DNA of 5,179 nt from Chloroflexota bacterium (lineage in GTDB: Bacteria; Chloroflexota; Anaerolineae; Fen-1058), in NCBI GenBank assembly GCA_016219235.1, contig JACRBO010000392.1, positions 1 through 5,179 on the forward strand, written 5' to 3'. Shown piece by piece: positions 1 through 5,179 of the stretch. The notes beneath the pieces were generated by a model, which was not told the DNA's origin, did no database searches, and was given only the letters and a program-made list of their open reading frames with translations. The first letter of the stretch is position 1. The number at the start of each line of letters is the position of its first letter. A program made the position numbers and the translations under genes.

Positions 1-1711
1 TGCCCGTCTGCTGGTCAGGCATCAACAGCGGCAAGCCGCCCTGACTCACCACCGGCCCTACCTGCACGAAAACAGCAGTCGGCACGCCCCAGTTGCCATT
101 GGCGTCCTGCGCCTCGACAAACAGCGTATGCCGACCTTCGCTCAGATCGCTGACGTTTACCACAGCCACGATATTTTCAATCGAGGTGTTGTATGCGCCA
201 TCGGTCGCCGTCATGGGCTGCGTGACCGTGCCCGTGATCCACGACGGCGCATCGATCGAATAGCGCGCCGCCGCAATGCTTTGTGTTGGCTCACTGCCGT
301 TGCTGCTGTTGAAGCGCGTGTCGTTGGCCGTCGCGGTCAGCGTCGCCGTCAGGCCGGTGGTCGCGGTGGGCGTGACCGTCACGTTAAGCGCATCCGGTCC
401 GGCCGGTGACTGGTAAGGCCGGCGCGCGGCTTTGGCCGCGTACACCAGCGCGGGCCGATTGTTGGGCAGGATGGTGCTCTCAAACGTCGAGCACGCCTGA
501 AAAAAACTGGTGCCTAGTTCAAATGTGTAAGCGGGCACGCCCAATTCGCCGTAAACCGTATCGTCGGTGGTGCCGGAGGTTGGATACAGGCCCACGGATT
601 GATCCGGCGTGTAGTTGTTGAAATAGGCAAACTTGCGCCCCAACGTTTGTAACTGCGTTCCGTTGGGCGCAGCATCGTAAGTGTCGCCCCACGACCAGAG
701 CACCAACTGGCTGTAACTGTGCAGATCGAGGAAGACCCCGGTGGCCGTATCCGGCGCAGGCGTAATGCGATCGTCGGGCCGCTGGTCGGGAAAAATCGAT
801 CGGACGTAGGCCACCGTGGATTGCGTCTCCGGCTCCGAGGCTGCGCCTGGCCCGCGGAATGTTTCATTACAAGCCACATCGCTGGCGCCCGGCCCGCCCC
901 AGCCAAACGGCCAGTTGCGATTAAGGTCGATGCCACGCGAGTTGGTGTTGGCGCAGAAATTGTTATTGGTGTTCTTGCGCCACGAGTAGTTCTGCTCAGC
1001 CCACTTGCGACCATCGGGATTGGCCTGCAACAGCAGATGAATCTCGTTATAGTCCAACAACCAGGTCACATCGGGATCAGCGCCATAGTTGTTGACAAGG
1101 TACTCGGCAAAGCGCGTGTTCAATTCGGCCGGCGTGTATTCGCGCGCGTGAATCGCCGACATGGCAAAGAATTTGGCCTTAGGCGCGGCGCTGTTCGCGT
1201 TGGTCAGACGCAGCACCCCCAGATCGTACCCGGCATTGCCGCCGGGTGTGACCTTCTCCCAGGAGTCGCCGATGTCGATCCATTGGGCCAGCGTCGGATG
1301 CTGCGCCACGATCGTCGTGGCGGTCGCAAATGTCTCCTCCACCGTGCGATAACACGGATAGCCTGGGATACCGTCGATCTGGCCCGGCAGGTAAGTGCGC
1401 GGCCGATTAAGTTCGGCCGTCAGCGCGATCTCGATCTGAAGGCGATAACCCTCGGCAGCCAGCCGCTGCCAGTCCGATTGAGTCAGCGCAGCGATCATGT
1501 AACGTTGATCGCCGCGTACTTCCCAGATGTCCAGACGCTCAGCCAGGCGGGCCAGATCGGCTCGATCGGTGTAGTAGACGCGCGCCACAACGCTCCACTC
1601 TGGTACGTTGCCCTTCGCAGCCGCAACTGCCAAGACGCTGGATGACGGCGCGATCAGCAACGCTAATACGATTACACTCAGCAATAACGTCTGACTGGCG
1701 CGACGCCTCAT
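1..1711 (-). CDS. Secreted zinc carboxypeptidase, family M14 (carboxypeptidase T-like), C-terminus cut by the window edge
   Basis: An open frame of 570 codons starts at ATG 1711 and reaches position 1 without a stop. Such enzymes remove C-terminal residues from peptides outside the cell. Residues 1-30 form a signal peptide (RRR, then a hydrophobic run, then SVLAVA with likely cleavage near 28-30). Residues 31-105 look like a prosegment. The catalytic domain spans about 112-432. Zinc ligands are H188 and E191 (HARE) and H331 (HSYSQ). Substrate residues are R245 (WRKN) and N264-R265 (DLNRN), Y387 matches the family tyrosine, and E398 (FELGT) is the catalytic glutamate. NPDGR is at 231-235. C253 and C281 could form a disulfide. 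From 437 on there is a Thr-rich beta, probably Ig-like, domain that continues outside the window. The start is fixed by the GGGAGG site and by abutting the S8 stop codon. The family call is firm; the specificity (Arg/Lys or hydrophobic C-terminal residues) cannot be read from the sequence. Confidence 0.95.
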   Translation of the reverse strand, partial: MRRRASQTLLLSVIVLALLIAPSSSVLAVAAAKGNVPEWSVVARVYYTDRADLARLAERLDIWEVRGDQRYMIAALTQSDWQRLAAEGYRLQIEIALTAELNRPRTYLPGQIDGIPGYPCYRTVEETFATATTIVAQHPTLAQWIDIGDSWEKVTPGGNAGYDLGVLRLTNANSAAPKAKFFAMSAIHAREYTPAELNTRFAEYLVNNYGADPDVTWLLDYNEIHLLLQANPDGRKWAEQNYSWRKNTNNNFCANTNSRGIDLNRNWPFGWGGPGASDVACNETFRGPGAASEPETQSTVAYVRSIFPDQRPDDRITPAPDTATGVFLDLHSYSQLVLWSWGDTYDAAPNGTQLQTLGRKFAYFNNYTPDQSVGLYPTSGTTDDTVYGELGVPAYTFELGTSFFQACSTFESTILPNNRPALVYAAKAARRPYQSPAGPDALNVTVTPTATTGLTATLTATANDTRFNSSNGSEPTQSIAAARYSIDAPSWITGTVTQPMTATDGAYNTSIENIVAVVNVSDLSEGRHTLFVEAQDANGNWGVPTAVFVQVGPVVSQGGLPLLMPDQQTG

Positions 1712-3886
1712 TTATTCGCCTCCCAACACGATCGGCAGAAATACGCGATAGGTCAAAGCCGTAGTAACCAGATCAAGACGGTACTCGTTAACGGCGCCAT
1801 TGACAAACACCTGTACCGTATCGGTCTGCCCGTGCGTGGCCGTCAGCGGAATAGTGACCTGCGCCAGAATGTCGACGCCGGCCTGCGGCGGCAGTTGTTG
1901 ATACCCCGGTTCAAGCGTAGTGACCCAGCCCTTTCGATCGTGATTGATCAGGTAATCGTCGGTGATGGTGCCGGTGTTGGTCAAGCGCACGGTGTACATC
2001 ACGGTGTGCCCAACGTAGCCGGCCTGCGCAGTTACCTGCGAAGTTAAGGCCGCGCTGTAACTGGGCAACGCCGTGGTCGTGAAGCGCGCCGTGGCCGAGA
2101 TGGCGGGCGTTGCCAGTGAGGCAATCTTCACCGCGACCGAATCGGTAGCGTTGCCCGTCGCCGTCAGGGGCACGGTCACGCTGATCGTCACCGGTGTGCC
2201 GACATTAGGGCCGATCACGCCGGTCGTCACCAGACTGGTGGTCACGGGCCACTGCGCGCCGCTCAGGCTGACGCCAAACGTATCGCTGAGCGATCCGGTG
2301 TTGGTGAAGCGCAGAGTATACGCGACGGTATCGCCCACCGCCGCACTCTGCGCCGCCGCCGACGGCGTCAGCGCCAGACCCGCAGTCGGTTGGGCTGCTG
2401 CCAGAATATCCAGCCGTCCGTAGCCGAAGGTATTGTTGGGCCAGGTCGTACCAGCCGGATCACACGTTGCGCTGTTGATGTGAACAGCCGAGTTGTTGAG
2501 CGCCTGCTCAGTCGCATCGATCTGATTCTTCAACTCCGGCCGCGCCGACCACAACAATGCCACTGCGCCCGCCACGTGCGGACTCGCCATCGACGTGCCG
2601 CTGAGCGAGCCATAGCCGTTGCCGGGCAAACTCGAGCGCGTGCTGGTGCCGGGCGCGGCAATATCCGGCTTGGTGCGATTGCTGCCATCCACGGTCACTG
2701 CGCCGCGGCTGCTGAACGACGCAATCGAATCGGTGCTCGTGGTCAAGGCCCCCACCGAATACACTTCATCGTAAATACCGGGCGGGTCCTGCACTGTGTT
2801 GCAACTGGGTCCCTCATTGCCCGCCGAAGTAACCGTCATGATGCCCGCCGCACGCTGCGCCTGCACGGCCGCCAGCAGCGACGCCGCATTACAGCCTTCA
2901 TCGGGTGGACAGCCCCAGGAGTTGTTGGTGACATCAGGCGCGAGAGCGGGATTGCCCGCTCCGCCGCTCACCGGATACGGCGCCAGGAAAAACTCAAAAC
3001 ATTCGATGTAAGTGGCGGGCGAACCGACACCGGCATTCATATTGCGACAGCCGATGAATTTGGCCCCCGGCGCAACGCCGATTTGATTCGTGCCGCCATC
3101 GGAACCGACCGCCGTGCCAATGGTGTGCGTGCCGTGGCCATGATCGTCGCAGGGCACGGGCGAGTTGGCTCCGCACGAACTGCCCGTCGTATGGATGGCG
3201 TCATGCCAGTTAAAGTCGTGATTAGCCGTCGCGCCGTCCCAACCCCGATAGTGCTCTTTCAACGCCGGATGATCCCACTGGATACCGGTATCCTGTCCGC
3301 CTACGACGATGCCCTGCCCCGTGTAACCCGTCGCCCACACTTGCGGCGCTTTGATATACGTGACACCCGGCTCGACGGCGTCCGGTTCGGAGAGTTCGGA
3401 GAGCAGCAGGGGTTCAGTCGGCAGCGGCAGTCGGATTTGCGTATTGCCGTCGATGCGAGCCACGTCCGATCGAGCCGCCAGCGCCAGCGCCGCAGCCCGA
3501 TCGGCCTTCACCCAGATCAAGTTAACGATGTAATAAGCGCGATGTTCGATGCCGCGAGCGGTCAGCCACTGAATGATCGGGCCTTGCGTAGCCTGCGCAG
3601 TCTGATACAGCGTATCATAAACGTAGCGGCCTTTCTCCAGTTTAGTCGGTTTTTGAGCCGCGCCGCTCAGATCGCCCTGCTGGCGCAACACCACCAGCAT
3701 CTCGGCCTGCGCGCCGTCAACGGTGTGCTCCAGCACCCACGCCGAGATTTTGCCCAGCGGATCAGCCGCCGGAGATGAGACGTCATCGGGCCGGGCCACA
3801 GCCGTGGGCAAGGCCGCCGCGAATAACACGCCTACCATCAACCACCCCACCAGCCAGCGCTTGCGCCAATTCGAGGTTAGTGCCAT
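1712..3886 (-). CDS. Secreted subtilisin-like serine endopeptidase (S8, bacillopeptidase F type) with I9 propeptide and two NEW3-like C-terminal domains
   Basis: This 724-residue preproenzyme cleaves proteins outside the cell. Residues 1-31 are a signal peptide (RKR, hydrophobic core, AVA before R32). Residues about 45-160 resemble an I9 inhibitor propeptide that is removed on maturation. The S8 domain covers about 173-498: catalytic Asp199 (DTGI), His251 (HGTHT), oxyanion Asn357 (SAGNEG) and Ser432 (GTSMASPH), plus NNSWG near 321-325. The stretches 'DHPALKEHYRGWDG' and 'GTNQIGVAPGAKFIG' match bacillopeptidase F. Several cysteines, including C243/C246 region pairs and C326/C332, suggest disulfides. 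Two NEW3-like beta domains follow (about 502-605 and 607-710; each has a 'TNTG..(S/T)D' motif), then the tail FLPIVLGGE. The frame stays open 25 codons further upstream to a GTG at 3961, but ATG 3886 has the strong GGAGGAGG site and gives a proper signal peptide. The gene overlaps nothing and its stop touches the M14 start. Substrate preference is not visible. Confidence 0.96.
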   Translation of the reverse strand: MALTSNWRKRWLVGWLMVGVLFAAALPTAVARPDDVSSPAADPLGKISAWVLEHTVDGAQAEMLVVLRQQGDLSGAAQKPTKLEKGRYVYDTLYQTAQATQGPIIQWLTARGIEHRAYYIVNLIWVKADRAAALALAARSDVARIDGNTQIRLPLPTEPLLLSELSEPDAVEPGVTYIKAPQVWATGYTGQGIVVGGQDTGIQWDHPALKEHYRGWDGATANHDFNWHDAIHTTGSSCGANSPVPCDDHGHGTHTIGTAVGSDGGTNQIGVAPGAKFIGCRNMNAGVGSPATYIECFEFFLAPYPVSGGAGNPALAPDVTNNSWGCPPDEGCNAASLLAAVQAQRAAGIMTVTSAGNEGPSCNTVQDPPGIYDEVYSVGALTTSTDSIASFSSRGAVTVDGSNRTKPDIAAPGTSTRSSLPGNGYGSLSGTSMASPHVAGAVALLWSARPELKNQIDATEQALNNSAVHINSATCDPAGTTWPNNTFGYGRLDILAAAQPTAGLALTPSAAAQSAAVGDTVAYTLRFTNTGSLSDTFGVSLSGAQWPVTTSLVTTGVIGPNVGTPVTISVTVPLTATGNATDSVAVKIASLATPAISATARFTTTALPSYSAALTSQVTAQAGYVGHTVMYTVRLTNTGTITDDYLINHDRKGWVTTLEPGYQQLPPQAGVDILAQVTIPLTATHGQTDTVQVFVNGAVNEYRLDLVTTALTYRVFLPIVLGGE
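1719..1724 (-). promoter_or_regulatory. Ribosome binding site of the M14 gene, inside the S8 protease 3' end
   Basis: On the minus strand GGGAGG is followed by seven bases (CGAATAA) and then ATG. The site lies within the last Leu-Gly-Gly-Glu codons of the protease, and the protease stop TAA directly touches the carboxypeptidase ATG. This fixes the M14 start and implies a shared transcript with translational coupling. Confidence 0.85.
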
Positions 3887-3892
3887 GGAAAA

Positions 3893-3900
3893 CCTCCTCC
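3893..3900 (-). promoter_or_regulatory. Strong ribosome binding site of the S8 protease
   Basis: On the minus strand GGAGGAGG stands six bases before ATG 3886. It decides the start: an in-frame GTG at 3961 has no comparable site, and translation from there would put the signal peptide internal. The site begins directly after the T-run of the terminator-like hairpin at 3901-3942. Confidence 0.85.
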
Positions 3901-3942
3901 AAGAAAAAACGCCCGCCTCTGGTCGGCCAACCAGAGGCGGGC
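3901..3942 (-). terminator. Intrinsic terminator-like hairpin directly upstream of the S8 protease RBS (possible attenuator)
   Basis: Arms 3911-3923 (gcccgcctctggt) and 3930-3942 pair perfectly over 13 bp with a six-base loop. Read on the minus strand, the hairpin is followed at once by GTTTTTTCTT (3910-3901), the classic layout of a Rho-independent terminator acting in the direction of these genes. On the plus strand the hairpin is not followed by a T-run, so it is directional. It could end transcription of the upstream gene, but because the protease Shine-Dalgarno begins at the very next base it could equally be an attenuator that controls the protease and carboxypeptidase. Sequence alone does not separate these. 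Confidence 0.75.
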
Positions 3943-3979
3943 ACCGGTCAATCAGGACCACATGTCAGGCCGATGTGTT

Positions 3980-4037
3980 GCGTAAGGCGAGTTTCTCGAT
4001 ACGCCGTGAACGGCGGCTGTTGAAAGCCGCCTTACGC
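3980..4037. repeat. 10-bp inverted repeat enclosing smaller hairpins
   Basis: The arms gcgtaaggcg (3980-3989) and cgccttacgc (4028-4037) are exact reverse complements. Between them lie a 4-bp hairpin (3988-3991 with 3995-3998), a 5-bp hairpin (4002-4006 with 4011-4015, loop tgaa) and the 7-bp hairpin at 4012-4031. Some of these overlap and exclude each other, so the segment can fold in alternative branched forms. It may be a dispersed intergenic repeat or a leader RNA structure. No long open frame of its own and no T-run is present. Confidence 0.55.
4012..4031. repeat. Hairpin with 7-bp stem (loop family CTGTTGnnAG)
   Basis: ggcggct (4012-4018) pairs with agccgcc (4025-4031) across the spacer gttgaa. 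The right arm shares bases 4028-4031 with the outer inverted repeat arm, so the two pairings compete. The loop region resembles that of the hairpin at 4043-4072. No T-run follows on either strand, so it is not a canonical terminator. Confidence 0.55.
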
Positions 4038-4042
4038 TGTGG

Positions 4043-4072
4043 GGTACGCCGCCTGTTGTCAGGCGGCGTACC
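4043..4072. repeat. Perfect 13-bp hairpin just downstream of the first gene's stop codon
   Basis: ggtacgccgcctg (4043-4055) pairs perfectly with caggcggcgtacc (4060-4072) around the loop ttgt. On the minus strand it begins 13 bases after the stop codon of the upstream gene, the usual place for a 3'-end structure, but CCACAGCG rather than a T-run follows. It may protect the upstream mRNA 3' end, act as a weak or Rho-assisted terminator, or be one copy of an intergenic repeat related to the hairpin at 4012-4031. Confidence 0.65.
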
Positions 4073-4085
4073 GGGTTAGGATCGA

Positions 4086-5179
4086 TTAGCGGCGAATCAC
4101 CGGCATGAAGTTGATGAAGTACTTCACGGCCGTCGTCAGGGTCGCCATGGCCTGCTGGGCCGCATCAGCCGCCGAAGCAGCCTTGACCATCACGGTGTCA
4201 CTGGTTTCCACTTCGGGCGGAACGTTAGCGTAAACGTAGAACGTCGCGCCCTGGCCGGCGCCCAGCATAAAGCTGGTAGCCGACAGGCTGACCGCCCAGG
4301 TGTTACCGGTGGCCGTCAAGTCAAAGGTATCGGTGGTGCTGCCGGTGTTGGTGATTTGCACGGTGTGCGTGACCACCGTGCCCTTCTTGCCCAGCAGCAT
4401 GTTGGTCGCCGGGGACAGACTGACTCCGCGGCGCTCGGCAACGGTCAGGACGCCCGCTTCAGTGGTGCTGAACGGGGTGCCCGGGTTCTTGTCGCCATAG
4501 TACCAGGTGTTGTGCGGATTGCCAACGCCCCAGTTGCCGTTGAAACGCACCGCATACGAGTACACGCCCGTCGCATTCGGCGTGATCGCGCCCGTAAACT
4601 CGTCGTCGCTGCCGGCTTGCGAACTCCACGGCATGGACTGCCAGTTCCACAGCGCGGCATCAGCCGCCACGCCGTAGCCCAGTTCGGCCATCAAACCGCG
4701 CGGAGCGCCGCTGCGTAGCGTGAGGTCATCGGCCCCGATCCGGCCAAAGATACTGTTGGTCGGGACGCCCACCACGGTCGAGATCTCAAACGGGAACTGC
4801 AACACGTAGAAACCAGGCTCGATGTTGCGATAGTGATCGGCGGTCATGGTCCCCGTCATCACCACCGTGCGAGTGGTACTCTGCAGCCAGCCCAGGTTGG
4901 CCGGGCCGGTGTGCAGGGTATCGGTGTACACGACGTACTTGAGTTGGACTGAAGTCAAGTTCGTCGGCACCGTCACCGTGAACACGCTGTTGTCAGGATT
5001 ACCCGTCAGCTGCGTGGCAGCGACACTCCAACTATTGAAGTCACCCGCGACAAAGAGCGTCTCACCCGCGTGGATGACGTCTTCCAGGTCGTGGTAGACC
5101 AGCGTCAGATTGCCGCTGATGGTGGTGTCCACCGGGATTTGGATCTTCGCGTGCGACGGATCGTCGGTGTTCAGGCACA
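4086..5179 (-). CDS. C-terminal part of a secreted multidomain protein: Ig-like end, starch-binding-like E-set, 'GYG/DDEF' beta domain, NEW3-like domain, Chloroflexota-type tail
   Basis: The frame is open from the window's right edge to TAA at 4088-4086, giving 363 visible residues. A GTG at 5132 is not the real start: the frame continues upstream as 'CLNTDDPSHAKIQIPV', which resembles the last strands of Ig-like domains often found after S8 catalytic domains. Visible residues 37-127 contain 'LFVAGDFNSWS', typical of starch- or glycogen-binding-like E-set folds (CBM20/CBM48 type). Residues 130-247 carry 'AELGYG', 'DDEFTG' and 'GVYSYAVRFNG', a beta domain seen in large secreted hydrolases. Residues 251-351 form a NEW3-like domain with 'TNTGSTTDTF', close in style to the two in the neighbouring protease. 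The end is YFINFMPVIRR. No catalytic residues are visible, so the enzyme class is unknown; an S8 protease or a glycoside hydrolase are the main options. It reads towards the protease, 199 bases away. Confidence 0.85.
   Translation of the reverse strand, partial: CLNTDDPSHAKIQIPVDTTISGNLTLVYHDLEDVIHAGETLFVAGDFNSWSVAATQLTGNPDNSVFTVTVPTNLTSVQLKYVVYTDTLHTGPANLGWLQSTTRTVVMTGTMTADHYRNIEPGFYVLQFPFEISTVVGVPTNSIFGRIGADDLTLRSGAPRGLMAELGYGVAADAALWNWQSMPWSSQAGSDDEFTGAITPNATGVYSYAVRFNGNWGVGNPHNTWYYGDKNPGTPFSTTEAGVLTVAERRGVSLSPATNMLLGKKGTVVTHTVQITNTGSTTDTFDLTATGNTWAVSLSATSFMLGAGQGATFYVYANVPPEVETSDTVMVKAASAADAAQQAMATLTTAVKYFINFMPVIRR

Noticed and set aside
514..1014. A 166-codon minus-strand frame inside the M14 gene
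   Set aside because: It is out of frame with the carboxypeptidase, whose motifs NPDGR, DLNRN, HSYSQ and FELGT are encoded across the same bases.
719..1645. A 308-codon plus-strand open frame antisense to the M14 gene
   Set aside because: The opposite strand encodes the full M14 zinc and catalytic motif set. The antisense product has no signal, domain or ribosome binding site that I can support.
2390..3778. A long open frame (462 codons) on the plus strand antisense to the S8 protease
   Set aside because: It lies wholly inside a gene with complete active-site motifs, its translation is Arg/Ala/His-rich low-complexity text with no recognisable domain, and long antisense frames are expected in GC-rich genes.
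3941..3960. Possible -35 box TTGACC on the minus strand in front of the protease
   Set aside because: No matching -10 element stands at a suitable distance (the hairpin occupies that place), so a promoter is not supported.
3887..3961. N-terminal extension of the protease to an in-frame GTG at 3961
   Set aside because: It would translate through the terminator-like hairpin, has no ribosome binding site, and would place the signal peptide 25 residues inside the protein. ATG 3886 has an ideal site.
3980..4072. CRISPR array or transposon end from the cluster of palindromes
   Set aside because: There are no equal-length direct repeats with spacers, no transposase and no visible target-site duplication.
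5130..5132. GTG at 5132 as start of the upstream gene
   Set aside because: The frame stays open to the window edge and the upstream residues look like the end of an Ig-like domain; there is no ribosome binding site or signal peptide at this point.

Overview
The window holds three protein genes, all on the minus strand, coding for secreted proteins. In transcription order they are the 3' end of a multidomain extracellular protein (5179 down to 4086, start outside the window), a complete subtilisin-family (S8) endopeptidase of the bacillopeptidase F type (3886 to 1712), and a zinc carboxypeptidase of family M14 (1711 to beyond position 1, C-terminus outside the window). The sequence is GC-rich. 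Two things suggest a member of the Chloroflexota (Anaerolineae/Chloroflexia type): both complete C-termini end in a short aromatic-hydrophobic 'FLPIV'/'FMPVI' tail that I associate with secreted proteins of that phylum, and the stalk domains are of the NEW3-like type common there. The taxonomic call is an inference from protein style, not from a marker gene.

Layout from right to left: 5179-4086 carries the end of an Ig-like domain, a starch-binding-like E-set domain, an 'AELGYG...DDEF' beta domain, one NEW3-like domain and the tail. Next is a 199-base intergenic segment (4085-3887) unusually dense in inverted repeats: a perfect 13-bp hairpin, a second hairpin inside a 10-bp outer inverted repeat, and a third perfect 13-bp hairpin followed by a T-run that looks like an intrinsic terminator. 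The strong Shine-Dalgarno of the protease begins directly after that T-run. The S8 protease has a signal peptide, an I9-type propeptide, a full Asp/His/Asn/Ser active-site set, two NEW3-like domains and the tail. Its stop codon abuts the ATG of the M14 gene, and the M14 Shine-Dalgarno lies inside the last protease codons, so the two are almost certainly translated from one mRNA. The M14 protein has a signal peptide, a prosegment, all zinc and catalytic residues, and a C-terminal beta domain that runs off the window.

Together the genes look like an extracellular protein-degradation unit: an endopeptidase makes peptide ends and a carboxypeptidase trims them, with an adjacent secreted partner that may bind a substrate or polysaccharide. 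The least ordinary part is the leader between the first two genes, where a terminator-like hairpin sits so close to the protease ribosome binding site that expression seems to need read-through or antitermination. I see no RNA gene, mobile element, CRISPR array or clear promoter.
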